Part shown: one piece after another, positions 8,261 to 18,197 of the stretch | Numbering within the stretch: the first letter of the stretch is position 1 | Layout of the letters: each line of letters begins with the position of its first letter | NCBI RefSeq assembly: GCF_900111775.1 | Contig: NZ_FOJJ01000023.1 | Coordinates: 307,835-371,834, forward strand | Length of the DNA: 64,000 nt | From: Desulfuromonas acetexigens | Lineage (GTDB): Bacteria > Desulfobacterota > Desulfuromonadia > Desulfuromonadales > Trichloromonadaceae | Reading direction: 5' to 3' | The notes under the pieces: generated by a model | Databases searched by the model: none | What the model was told of the DNA's origin: nothing | Seen by the model: the letters and a program-made list of their open reading frames with translations, nothing else | Translations under genes and position numbers: made by a program

Positions 8261-8712
8261 GGCGCGAGGAATTCCTCGTGCAAGAGGGCGAAGATTTCCC
8301 GCTCCCGTGCTTCCATGCGCTCGGCCTCGGCGGCACCGCTGCGCTCATGATCATAGCCAAGCAGATGGAGAATGCCGTGCAGCAGCAGAAAGACCAGCTC
8401 ATGCTCGTAGGGAATGCCGGCTTCGGCGGCGTCCCTCGCTGCCGTCTCGGCGGAAATCACGACGTCGCCAAGCAGCTCGGGGCAGAGATCCCCTCCCTCC
8501 CCCTCGCGCATGGCAAAGGAGATGACGTTGGTCGGCTTGTCCCGCTGCAGGTAGTCGCGATTGATAATCCGGATTTCGGCATCGTCAACGACCAGGATCG
8601 ACAGTTCGGCCTCAGGACATCCCGAGACGCTTAAGATCCTCCGTGCTACTTTTCGCAGGAACAGCTTCCTTACCTTTTGCTTCTTTTGCCGGGTCTCGAT
8701 CTGAATCTTCAC
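8257..8712 (-). CDS. ybeY: Endoribonuclease YbeY
   Basis: 151-aa metal-dependent endoribonuclease used in 16S rRNA 3'-end maturation and ribosome quality control. The zinc motif HGILHLLGYDH is at residues 112-122, and the conserved DKPTNVISF at 58-66. I use GTG at 8712 (AAGAGGAAG just upstream; N-terminus MKIQIETRQKKQKVRK). This start overlaps the pgpH 3' end by 101 nt in another frame; starting after the pgpH stop would delete about 33 residues, including the first beta-strand region, so the overlap looks real. Confidence 0.92.
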   Translation of the reverse strand: MKIQIETRQKKQKVRKLFLRKVARRILSVSGCPEAELSILVVDDAEIRIINRDYLQRDKPTNVISFAMREGEGGDLCPELLGDVVISAETAARDAAEAGIPYEHELVFLLLHGILHLLGYDHERSGAAEAERMEAREREIFALLHEEFLAP

Positions 8713-11002
8713 CGTTCTTCCTCTTGGCGGCATCCTTGTCCCGTTCCTTGTAAGCCGGTTCCGGGTAATCGATGCGATGGTGGAAAATCCCTGCCAGAAT
8801 CCGGTTGAAACTTCTGGCGATGCCATGCAGGTCTTTCAAGGTCAACTCACACTCGTCGAGCTGACCGTCGATAAAAATGTTGTTGATGATTTTCTGCACC
8901 ATCCCCTGAATCCGTGCCGGGGTCGGCTCGGCGAGGGTGCGGCTGGCTGCCTCAACGGCATCGGCGAGCATGATCAGCGCCGCCTCGCGGGTCTGCGGCT
9001 TCGGCCCGGGATAGCGGTAATCCCGTTCGTCAATCGCAGGCATCCCCGGCTCGACCTTATTCTTGGCTTTGTCATAAAAGAATTTCATCAGCGCCGTGCC
9101 GTGATGCTGGCGGATGATGTCGATGAGCGGTGCACCGAGCTTGTTTTCCCGGGCCAGTTCCACCGCGTCCTTGACGTGGGACATGAGGATCAGCGCGCTC
9201 ATGGAGGGGGCAAGTTTGTCGTGTTTGTTCTCCTGGCCGTTCATGTTCTCAACAAAATAGAGGGGCTTGCGGATCTTGCCGATGTCGTGATAGTAGGCCG
9301 CCACCCGCGCCAGCAGGGGATTGGCGTTGATCGACTCGGCGGCGGCCTCGACCAGGTTGCCGACGATCACCGAATGGTGATAGGTGCCGGGCGCCTGAAT
9401 CATCAGCTCGCGCAGCACCGGCGTATTCATATTCGCCAACTCCAGCAGCTTGATGTCGGTGGTGTATTCGAAGAGATGTTCCACCAGGGGGATGGTCCCG
9501 GTGACGAGCACCGCGCAGAGAAATCCGCTGGCCAGGCCGAAGCCGAGCTTGTAGAGAATCTGTACATCGAAGGCTTGCCCGCTGATCAGATAGAGGCCGA
9601 CAATCATCAGCATATTGACCAGCGACAGATGGAAACCGGCGCGGTAGAGGGTCGTGCGCTGTTTACAGTGCCGCACCCAGTGGGCGGCGGTAACGCTGCC
9701 GGCGAGGGCGTAGACGCTGATATAGAGGCTGTAGCCAAAGAGTGCCCCGAGCAGCAGCGACGAGAGGATGGCGAAGACAAAGGCCACTTCGGAGTTGAGG
9801 ACGATACGCGCCAGCATCGCCCCGAAGGCGAAGGGCAGCACATAATAGTAGCTGTTCGAATCGATGTAGGGAAAGGCACTTTCCAGCGCCGAGGAAACGA
9901 AAACCCCGAGCTTCACCAGCACGAAGAGAACAATGAAGTTCACCACCAGAAAGAGCAGATCACGATTGTTCGGTGCATACTTGCGAATATTGACCCGGGC
10001 GAAGCGGTGGGTAGCGAAAAAGAGGACGACGATCGACAGGAAGAACCCGACCCCGGTGACCAGGGTGTTGGAGTGGCTGCCGAGTTCGCTGAGACCGCGC
10101 AGCTTCTTGATCTGCTCTTCGGTAACCCGCTCCCCCTCGCGAACGACCATCTCCCCCTTCTTGACCTGAAAGAGCACCGGCTTGACCTCTTCACGGGCCA
10201 TCTGCTTGCGTGTCTCGGTCTCGTTCTTGTTGAAGGTCAGGTTGGGGCTGACCAGTTTGATCGCCAGCGCCTGGATCAGCCGCCGCTGGACACGGGACAG
10301 CTCAAGGGGACGAATTTCTTCACGCATGCGGTCCTGGGCGTTGCCCACCCCGAGCACCTGCTGCGGTTGGGCTACCACCTGCTCCTGACGGGAGTGGAGA
10401 TCGCGAACGAGGATGCCGTGCTTGGCCTCCCCCTGAAAAAGTTGCAGGTTGCCAACAACCCGCCCCTCCAGGGCGGCGATCACCGCTTTGCGGACGGGGG
10501 CCAGGTCGAGAGGTTCCACCGTTTCCCGCACGGCCAACTCATCCCTGAAGGCCCTCAGGACGTCCTGATCCTCCGGGGTCAGTTCGATTTCGAGAAAATC
10601 CTCCAGATCGTCGACCAGAGTCTCCGCCCCCGGCGCATCCAAAACCGTCTGCTGGATAAGCTCCAGGCCCTGCGCCAGCTTCTCGGCGGCCGACTGCCCC
10701 GCTCGGGAATCGTAGTCGTAAAGGGGCAACACCGCCCCTTCGGCCTCGATCCGCTTGTTCTCCGTGAGCACCAGGTCAGGGATGAGGAGATCGCGGGGAG
10801 CCTTCACATCCCGGGTAGCGATATCCCCCGGGGAATAATAATCAGGGATGAAGCCCCCCTTGGGGACGATGATCAGGGTCAGAAAAAGCGCCAGCAAAAC
10901 CAGCATCAGGTAACGCTGACTCCGCTCTTCCCGCCAAAAAGACTTGGCGGCGCCTTTCGTCTTGCGACTAGGACTATCGGATTTGCTATCGTTTTTACTC
11001 AT
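8612..11002 (-). CDS. pgpH: PgpH-type 7TM-HD membrane phosphohydrolase (7TMR-HDED/HD)
   Basis: 796 aa. One N-terminal helix (about 28-50), a large extracytoplasmic 7TMR-HDED domain, about seven helices (from about 310 to 505), then a cytoplasmic HD domain with the metal motif YYHDIGKIRKPLYF near residue 570. Characterised relatives hydrolyse cyclic di-AMP; whether this organism makes c-di-AMP is not visible here. The C-terminus carries an unusual charged tail (about 40 residues rich in Lys, Asp, Glu), which overlaps ybeY. The start overlaps the phoH stop by 4 nt, in the usual phoH-pgpH-ybeY order. Confidence 0.92.
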   Translation of the reverse strand: MSKNDSKSDSPSRKTKGAAKSFWREERSQRYLMLVLLALFLTLIIVPKGGFIPDYYSPGDIATRDVKAPRDLLIPDLVLTENKRIEAEGAVLPLYDYDSRAGQSAAEKLAQGLELIQQTVLDAPGAETLVDDLEDFLEIELTPEDQDVLRAFRDELAVRETVEPLDLAPVRKAVIAALEGRVVGNLQLFQGEAKHGILVRDLHSRQEQVVAQPQQVLGVGNAQDRMREEIRPLELSRVQRRLIQALAIKLVSPNLTFNKNETETRKQMAREEVKPVLFQVKKGEMVVREGERVTEEQIKKLRGLSELGSHSNTLVTGVGFFLSIVVLFFATHRFARVNIRKYAPNNRDLLFLVVNFIVLFVLVKLGVFVSSALESAFPYIDSNSYYYVLPFAFGAMLARIVLNSEVAFVFAILSSLLLGALFGYSLYISVYALAGSVTAAHWVRHCKQRTTLYRAGFHLSLVNMLMIVGLYLISGQAFDVQILYKLGFGLASGFLCAVLVTGTIPLVEHLFEYTTDIKLLELANMNTPVLRELMIQAPGTYHHSVIVGNLVEAAAESINANPLLARVAAYYHDIGKIRKPLYFVENMNGQENKHDKLAPSMSALILMSHVKDAVELARENKLGAPLIDIIRQHHGTALMKFFYDKAKNKVEPGMPAIDERDYRYPGPKPQTREAALIMLADAVEAASRTLAEPTPARIQGMVQKIINNIFIDGQLDECELTLKDLHGIARSFNRILAGIFHHRIDYPEPAYKERDKDAAKRKNGEDSDRDPAKEAKGKEAVPAKSSTEDLKRLGMS

Positions 11003-11991
11003 GTCGGAGAATTGCTCGATGAAGGCGTGAGACTCTCGCCGGCGGCGGGCCGGTGACGCTCATAAGCCTGGATGATGGTTTGTACGATGGGATGGCGGAC
11101 CACGTCGCGGTCACTGAAATAGTTGAAGACGATCCCCTCGACGCCGCGCAGCACCTCGGTCGCCTCGACCAGCCCGGAGCGGCGGCCGGTCGGCAGGTCG
11201 ATCTGGGTGACATCGCCGGTGATTACCGCCCGGCTGCCGAAGCCGAGACGGGTCAGGAACATCTTCATCTGTTCGGTGGTGGTGTTCTGCGCCTCGTCGA
11301 GAATGACGAAGGCGTCATTGAGGGTACGGCCGCGCATGAAGGCCAGGGGAGCGACCTCGACCACGCCGTTGGCGATCAGGGCCTGCCCCTTGTCGAAATC
11401 CATCATATCGTAAAGGGCGTCATAGAGGGGGCGCAGATAGGGGTTGACCTTTTCGGCCAGGTCGCCAGGGAGAAAACCGAGCTTCTCCCCCGCCTCCACC
11501 GCCGGCCGCACCAGCACGATGCGGCTGACTTCTTTTTTGGCCAGAAAAGAGACGGCCATGGCCATGGCCAGATAGGTCTTGCCGGTCCCCGCCGGACCGA
11601 TGCCGAAGACCACGTCATGTTTGCGAATGGCGTCGACGTAGGCCTTCTGCGCCAGGCTCTTGGGAGCTATGACCTTCTTGCGGGTGGAAACGAAGATGGT
11701 GTCGAGAAAGATGTCGCGTAGATGAGCCCGGGAATCGGCAGAAAGGATGCGTGTCGCGTAATCGAGGTCGGCAGGCGACACCATATACCCGGCCTTGAGC
11801 AGGCCGTGGACTTCTTCGAAGAGGCGCCGGGCGAGAAGCACCTGGGCATCGTCCCCTTCGATGGTCAACTCGCTCCCGCGGGAGCCGACGCGCACCCCGA
11901 GCATCCGCTCAACGAGTTTAAGATTGCGGTTCTGCTGACCGAACAGCAGATTGGCCAATTGCGTGTCTTCAGCCTGAAAGTTGTCGCGCAT
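10999..11991 (-). CDS. ybeZ: PhoH family ATPase (YbeZ)
   Basis: 330 aa from ATG 11991 (AGGAG 3 nt upstream; MRDNFQAEDTQLANLLFG). A KH-like N-terminal part (about 15-75) is followed by the PhoH NTPase domain with Walker A GPAGTGKTYLAMAMAV (near 130-145) and Walker B FVILDEAQNTT. Encoded in the common phoH-pgpH-ybeY series; E. coli YbeZ partners YbeY in rRNA processing. It is the first gene of a run of six overlapping or closely spaced minus-strand genes ending with lnt. Confidence 0.93.
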   Translation of the reverse strand: MRDNFQAEDTQLANLLFGQQNRNLKLVERMLGVRVGSRGSELTIEGDDAQVLLARRLFEEVHGLLKAGYMVSPADLDYATRILSADSRAHLRDIFLDTIFVSTRKKVIAPKSLAQKAYVDAIRKHDVVFGIGPAGTGKTYLAMAMAVSFLAKKEVSRIVLVRPAVEAGEKLGFLPGDLAEKVNPYLRPLYDALYDMMDFDKGQALIANGVVEVAPLAFMRGRTLNDAFVILDEAQNTTTEQMKMFLTRLGFGSRAVITGDVTQIDLPTGRRSGLVEATEVLRGVEGIVFNYFSDRDVVRHPIVQTIIQAYERHRPAAGESLTPSSSNSPT

Positions 11992-12158
11992 GCGCTCCTG
12001 AATCAACCCTTGCCACAATAGCGGAATGCCTGAAAATAGAGGCAGACTTTAACATCTTCCCCAAGGCAAAGCAATTTCTTTCCCGGCCTCTTTCCCGGCC
12101 TGTGCTCTTGCGCCCGCACCACGGCGAAGGAAAAGAGGGTTTCAATTTTGGCATCTTG

Positions 12159-12167
12159 TGCTATAAG
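12159..12167 (+). promoter_or_regulatory. extended -10 promoter element before eno
   Basis: TGC directly followed by TATAAG (12162-12167) is an extended -10, 65 nt before the eno ATG. No good -35 is visible. The 240-nt phoH-eno gap otherwise shows nothing distinctive. Confidence 0.45.
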
Positions 12168-12198
12168 TAACCCGCCCGCCGGGGGCGAGGCGTTTTAA

Positions 12199-13524
<1,326 letters not shown>

Positions 13525-13544
13525 TCCGCAAAATCCGCTTGACG

Positions 13545-13578
13545 AAAAAACCCGCCGGGAACTCCCGGCGGGTTTTTT
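13545..13578. terminator. Bidirectional terminator between eno and the chemoreceptor gene
   Basis: CCCGCCGGG (13551-13559) pairs with CCCGGCGGG (13564-13572), flanked by A6 on the left and T6 on the right, so it can act for eno and for the convergent minus-strand gene. Confidence 0.92.
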
Positions 13579-13614
13579 CGTTTTCTGAAGACCGACGAAA
13601 CAGGGCGACGACTC

Positions 13615-15600
13615 CTAGCCCTTCAGTCGCCGCAGATCCTCGATCACCTTGCGGCTCGCCTCGCGGCGCTGCTCCATGGCATCGAAGATGCGCCGGATCA
13701 TGTCACTGACCGAGGCGACCGCCTCTTCGATGTTCTGGGTATTACTCTTCTGACGGTCGGTGGCCAGCGCCATGTCGTCCGTCATGTTCTTCACTTCCTC
13801 GATGGAATGAACGATGTTACGGGTGCCGTCGGCCTGTTCCCGCGAGGCCGTGGAGATATGGCTGGACATCTCGCCGACCCGTTCGATGGAGGCGGTAACC
13901 GACTCGACGCTGCGTGACACTTCCTGGGTCGCGCCGCGGATGTCCCGGGTCATGGCCATGGCCGTCCCGGCGCTGGAGAGAATCTGCCCGAGGGACTCGT
14001 CCATCCCTTCCCCGAGCACCATCCCCTCCTGCACCAGAGTGCGGGTCTTGGTGATGTGCGCCACCGACTCGCGGGTATAGTCCTGCAGTTCCTCGATGAT
14101 GCGGGTGATGGCGCCGGTCGATTGGGCGGTTTCCTGGGAAAGGGCGCGCACCTCGTCGGCGACCACACCGAAGGAACGACCATGTTCGCCGGCCTGGGCG
14201 GCGATGATAGCGGCATTGAGAGCGAGCAGATTGGTCTTTTGCGTCACTTCGGTAATCACCGTGGTGATGGTGTTGATCTCCTCCCCCTTGAGGGACAGCA
14301 GTTCGATGGTCTTGACCGCCTCCTCGACCGCCTGGGAAATCCCCTGCAGACCAGCGATCACCCCGGTGACGGCACGGGCGCCGCTTTCCGCCTTGGCCTT
14401 GACCGTTTCGGACATTTCGTGGGAACGGGCGCCGCTCTCCTCCACCGACTTGATGGTGGCGGCGATCTCGGTCATGGCGGCGATGGAATTCTCCATAAAA
14501 TCGGAGAGCTGGGCGAGATTGCCGGAAACCTGGTCGATGGAGACGGAAATCTCCCCGGCGGCGCTGCGGGTAGCATCGACCGCCTCACGCACCACATCGG
14601 CGGCGCTGGAAATATCGACGATCGCCTCGCTGGTCGACTCGGTGGCATCCTTCAGGGAGCGGTCGAGCCGTTCATGTTCGGTGCGGTACTTGCTGAATTC
14701 GGCGAAGGTATGCTCCAGCTCGCCGGTGAGGCTTTCCACCGCATCGAGCAGATTGAGCTTGTTCAGGCTCGAGGCGACCTGGTCGGCGAAGAGCTTGACC
14801 GTATCGACATCGGTATCGTCGAGGGCCTTGCGCTTGAGCTTGTTGTCGACGCCGAAAAGGCCGATCACCTCGTCGCGCACGATGATGGGGCAGAGGATGA
14901 AATTTTTCGAGCGCAGTTGGGGGATCTCGGAACAGGGGGGATGCAGATGAAACTCGGAAGGCATCCGGGCGATATCGTCGATCAAAATTACGCGCTTTTC
15001 CTCCACCGACTTATACAGAGCCCCGGCCCGCTCGTCGAGGGGCAGGCTGACGCCGGGGAGAACATCGCCGGCCCCGCGACTGGCGAGAAAATCGAGGCCG
15101 TCGCGGCGCTCGTTGACCATGAGGATGTTGACCCGGTCATAACCGAGGATCTCGTGCAGGCCGTTGGCGGCCAGGCGGAGGATTTCGGTGACGTTGACCG
15201 ACTTCTGGATATGGGTGTTGATGGTGTGGAAATTCTTGAGGCTGTTGTTCAGATCGAGAAAACGCCGCTCGAAGTTCGCTTTCTGCTCGGCCACCGTGCG
15301 GTTGAGCTGGTCGAGGCTATGCGCCCGCTCCAGCACCTGCTGGGCGCCCCGGCCGATAAGAAAACCGGTGACGCCGAGAACGACGGCGGTCCCCGCTCCC
15401 ATGTAGAGAAAGAGCGCCAATTGCTCGCTGCTGCCGGCCACCCCTTCGCGCACCTGTGCCCAGACCCCCTGGCCGTCCTGCCAGAAGAGCAACAGGCGCA
15501 ACAACTGCCAGCCGATCGGCGCGCTGATCCCGAGGCACAGGCCGCAGATGCCGAACAGCCAGGACCGGTCGATTCCCGTCGCCGCGTTTTCCTTACTCAT
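13615..15600 (-). CDS. Methyl-accepting chemotaxis protein with GAF sensor
   Basis: 661 aa. Two membrane helices (about 14-38 and 63-86) enclose a very short periplasmic loop, so sensing is probably cytoplasmic through the GAF domain (about 130-290, NVTEILRLAANGLHEILGY onward). The signalling region covers about 310-655, with the hairpin tip TNLLALNAAIIAAQAGEHG and GVVADEVRALSQ. The usual Glu of AAIEAA is Ile here. No HAMP domain and no CheR-tether pentapeptide are evident. It would couple to CheA/CheW; no che genes are in the window. The start has a GGGGGTAGGGC leader. Confidence 0.9.
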   Translation of the reverse strand: MSKENAATGIDRSWLFGICGLCLGISAPIGWQLLRLLLFWQDGQGVWAQVREGVAGSSEQLALFLYMGAGTAVVLGVTGFLIGRGAQQVLERAHSLDQLNRTVAEQKANFERRFLDLNNSLKNFHTINTHIQKSVNVTEILRLAANGLHEILGYDRVNILMVNERRDGLDFLASRGAGDVLPGVSLPLDERAGALYKSVEEKRVILIDDIARMPSEFHLHPPCSEIPQLRSKNFILCPIIVRDEVIGLFGVDNKLKRKALDDTDVDTVKLFADQVASSLNKLNLLDAVESLTGELEHTFAEFSKYRTEHERLDRSLKDATESTSEAIVDISSAADVVREAVDATRSAAGEISVSIDQVSGNLAQLSDFMENSIAAMTEIAATIKSVEESGARSHEMSETVKAKAESGARAVTGVIAGLQGISQAVEEAVKTIELLSLKGEEINTITTVITEVTQKTNLLALNAAIIAAQAGEHGRSFGVVADEVRALSQETAQSTGAITRIIEELQDYTRESVAHITKTRTLVQEGMVLGEGMDESLGQILSSAGTAMAMTRDIRGATQEVSRSVESVTASIERVGEMSSHISTASREQADGTRNIVHSIEEVKNMTDDMALATDRQKSNTQNIEEAVASVSDMIRRIFDAMEQRREASRKVIEDLRRLKG

Positions 15601-15650
15601 GCCCTACCCCCCTTGTGAATGCCCTTCCGTTTGTCTGCGTCTGCAAAAAC

Positions 15651-15679
15651 AGCCTAGCCAGCCGCCAGCCGGGCGTCAA
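15651..15679 (-). promoter_or_regulatory. possible promoter for the chemoreceptor gene
   Basis: Minus-strand TTGACG (15674-15679) and TAGGCT (15651-15656) with a 17-nt spacer; good -35, poor -10. Confidence 0.4.
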
Positions 15680-15722
15680 CCATAACCGGATGCTTCGGTG
15701 ATTTCGTCCCGCCCGAAAGGGG

Positions 15723-16808
15723 CTAGCGCCCGACCATGACGCCGAGATCTTCGGCGGTACGGATGAGTTCCCCCTCGGGATCGACCCGGTTCAGTTCCCC
15801 CACCGCTTCCTCAATGGCGACCGCTTCCACCCGCCGACCGCGCAGGGCGACCATCTGGCCGAAAGATCCCTGCTCCACCAACTCCACGGCCTTGGTGCCG
15901 AAACGGGAGCCGAGAATCCGGTCGAAGGGGGACGGTGTGCCGCCGCGCTGGACATGGCCGAGGACGACGGTGCGGGTTTCGATCTCCAGGCGCCGGGCAA
16001 TCTCGGCAGCGACCCATTGGCCCATACCGCCAAGCCGTTCCACTCCCAGGTTCTGATCCGCCGTGAGTTGGACGATCTTCCCTCCGCCGGCGGGAAAGGC
16101 CCCCTCGGAGACGACGACGATGGAGAAACGGCTCCCCCGCTCCTTGCGGGCAAGAATCGCCTGGCAGACCTTCTCCATGTCGAAAGGGATTTCCGGGATG
16201 AGGATGACGTCGGCGCTGCCGGCGATCCCCGATTCGAGAGCGATCCAGCCGGCGTCCCGGCCCATGACCTCAACGACCATCACCCGGTTGTGGCTTTCCG
16301 CCGTGGTATGCAAGCGGTCAAGGGCTTCGGTCACAACGCCGACGGCGGTGTTGTAGCCGAAGGTGACGTCGGTGCCGCGCAGGTCGTTATCGATCGTCTT
16401 CGGCACCCCGACCACGGGCATCCCCTGGTCGTTCAGCTGCCGGGCTATCTTCAGGGTGCCGTCGCCGCCGACGGCAATCAGGGCTTCGGCCCCGACCTTG
16501 CGGAAGTTCTCCACCACCCGTCGGGAGACATCCATGAGCTTGACCTCGCCCCCTTCCTCGACTGGATAGGCGAAGGGGTTGCCGCGATTACTGGTGCCGA
16601 GGATGGTTCCCCCCCGGGGGAGAATCCCTTTGACCGCCGCCATATCCAGGGGAATGATGCGCGGCCCGTCGACCAGCCCGTCAAAACCGTCGGCAATCCC
16701 CAGCACCTTCCAGTTCCGCTTGAGTACCGCCGCCCGCACGACGCCGCGGATGACCGCATTCAGTCCTGGGCAGTCGCCGCCGCCGGTCAAAATCGCAATG
16801 GTTTTCAT
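15723..16808 (-). CDS. pfkA: 6-phosphofructokinase, Gly/Lys mixed type
   Basis: 361 aa, longer than E. coli PfkA (320). Motifs: GGGDCPGLN (9-17), GGDGTL (114-119), PKTIDND (136-142), MGRDAGWIAL (182-191). The Gly after GGD is the ATP-type residue, but Lys137 replaces the Gly of classical ATP enzymes (PGTIDND) and is normally seen in pyrophosphate-linked or group III PFKs. Such Gly/Lys enzymes in actinobacteria use ATP; the phosphoryl donor here is therefore probably ATP but not certain. An AGGAGG site lies 8 nt before the ATG. Last gene of exbB-exbD-glk-pfk. Confidence 0.93.
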   Translation of the reverse strand: MKTIAILTGGGDCPGLNAVIRGVVRAAVLKRNWKVLGIADGFDGLVDGPRIIPLDMAAVKGILPRGGTILGTSNRGNPFAYPVEEGGEVKLMDVSRRVVENFRKVGAEALIAVGGDGTLKIARQLNDQGMPVVGVPKTIDNDLRGTDVTFGYNTAVGVVTEALDRLHTTAESHNRVMVVEVMGRDAGWIALESGIAGSADVILIPEIPFDMEKVCQAILARKERGSRFSIVVVSEGAFPAGGGKIVQLTADQNLGVERLGGMGQWVAAEIARRLEIETRTVVLGHVQRGGTPSPFDRILGSRFGTKAVELVEQGSFGQMVALRGRRVEAVAIEEAVGELNRVDPEGELIRTAEDLGVMVGR

Positions 16809-16826
16809 GGAGTTATCCTCCTCAGG

Positions 16827-17783
16827 TTAAAGTTGTTCGGAAAAGCCGGTCAAGGCCGCCGCGCCGAGGATTCCGGCCTCGTCGGCGAGTTGTCCGGGGA
16901 CCACAACCAGCCGCCGGCCGGGCACGGCGAAGACATGCCGCCGCAGCTCCCGCAGGATGGCCGGATGCATGAGATCGAAACTGTCGACGGCACCACCGGC
17001 AATCACCGCGCCATCGAGATTGAGCAGATTGGCGATCCCGCCTAACACCTGCCCCAGATACCCCCCGGCTTCTTCCAGCACCGCCAGGGCCAGGGCGTCC
17101 CCCTGACGGGCCGCATCCCCCACTTGGCGGCTGGTCAGTTCGCCAGCGGCGATTTGCGCCAGCGCACTCGGCTCCCCGGCGGCGATCCGCTCCCGCGCCA
17201 GCACCGCCAGCGCCCGAGCCGAGGCATACTGTTCGAGACAGCCGCGATTGCCGCAGCCACAGGGACGGCCATCGGGAACGACGGTCCAGTGCCCCACTTC
17301 CCCGGCAGCGCCATCGGCTCCGAGCCAGAGCCGCCGGTCGAGCACCAGCCCACCGCCGACACCGGTACCCAGGGTCAGCCCGATAAAAGAGGAAAAATCC
17401 CGGCCCGCGCCGAAAAGGGCTTCCCCCCAGGCGATGGCGTTGGCGTCGTTGGCCACCACGACCGGCAACTGTAGCCGCTCGGCGAGATCGGCCGCCAAGG
17501 GACGACCATCGAGGGCGGGGAGATTGGGGGAGGTCGTCACCGTGCCGTCAAGAGCGATCAGCCCCGGCGCTCCCATGCCGACCGCCGTGACCTTCAGCCC
17601 CAGGGCTTGGCCTTGCCGCAGCAGTTCGTCGATCCCCCCGGCGAAGTCCTCCAACCAGGCGGCATAGTCGGCCCCCATCCGGGTCGGACGGCGAAGCAGC
17701 TCACCGATGCGCCCCTGCGGGCCGACCAGGGCAGCCCGGCAGTTGGTGCCGCCGAGATCGATGCCGACAGCCGCCGGTGTCAC
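16827..17783 (-). CDS. ROK-family sugar kinase, probable glucokinase
   Basis: 318 aa. The N-terminal ATP motif is VGIDLGGTNCRAALV; the catalytic region includes VANDANAIAWGEALFGAGRD and TLGTGVGGGLVL; the ROK zinc site is CGCGNRGCLEQYASA with the preceding His in GEVGHWTVV. These fit bacterial ROK glucokinases that make glucose-6-phosphate for the PFK encoded 18 nt downstream. The GTG start overlaps the exbD stop by 4 nt. Other ROK substrates (fructose, N-acetylmannosamine) cannot be excluded from motifs alone. Confidence 0.9.
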   Translation of the reverse strand: MTPAAVGIDLGGTNCRAALVGPQGRIGELLRRPTRMGADYAAWLEDFAGGIDELLRQGQALGLKVTAVGMGAPGLIALDGTVTTSPNLPALDGRPLAADLAERLQLPVVVANDANAIAWGEALFGAGRDFSSFIGLTLGTGVGGGLVLDRRLWLGADGAAGEVGHWTVVPDGRPCGCGNRGCLEQYASARALAVLARERIAAGEPSALAQIAAGELTSRQVGDAARQGDALALAVLEEAGGYLGQVLGGIANLLNLDGAVIAGGAVDSFDLMHPAILRELRRHVFAVPGRRLVVVPGQLADEAGILGAAALTGFSEQL

Positions 17784-18196
17784 TTCGGCCCCCGCTGTTC
17801 CGTAGCGATGGCGAGACGGGCGAAACCGGTGACCTTGGCCAGATCCATCAACTCGACCACCTGCCCATGGCGCGCCTCCTTGTCGGCGAGAAGGAGGAAG
17901 GTCATCTGCTCGGTGCGCTCCTTGAACCCTTCGAGATGGCGGCGCAACGCGGCCGTGGTCACCTGGGTGTCGGCAAGAAAGATCTCCCCCTCCTTGGAGA
18001 GGTAAATCTTGACCTCCTCGGCCTCATCCTTGTCGCGCTGGGTCGAGGCCTCGGGGAGTTTGATGGAAAGACCCGGGGTTTCGATGAAGGTGGTGGAGAT
18101 CATGAAGAAGATGAGCAGCAGGAAGACACAGTCGACCATTGGCGTCATGTCGACTTTCGGCTCCTCCCGCCCCCGGCGTTTACGGAGAAAACCCAT
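17780..18196 (-). CDS. exbD: ExbD/TolR-family biopolymer transport protein
   Basis: 138 aa from ATG 18196 (MGFLRKRRG), 1 nt after the exbB stop. A cytoplasmic basic N-terminus, one membrane helix (about 21-42, VDMTPMVDCVFLLLIFFMIS) with the conserved Asp used in proton coupling, and a periplasmic domain of about 90 residues. It pairs with ExbB to energise an outer-membrane or envelope partner. No TonB or TolA gene lies nearby; the following genes are glycolytic. Confidence 0.92.
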   Translation of the reverse strand: MGFLRKRRGREEPKVDMTPMVDCVFLLLIFFMISTTFIETPGLSIKLPEASTQRDKDEAEEVKIYLSKEGEIFLADTQVTTAALRRHLEGFKERTEQMTFLLLADKEARHGQVVELMDLAKVTGFARLAIATEQRGPK

Positions 18197-18197
18197 G

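Noticed and set aside
8777..11056. 759-codon open frame on the plus strand
   Set aside because: Antisense to pgpH; translation has no family features.
12140..12167. sigma-54 promoter before eno (TTGGCA...TGC)
   Set aside because: GG and GC are 8 nt apart instead of 10; the extended -10 is the better reading.
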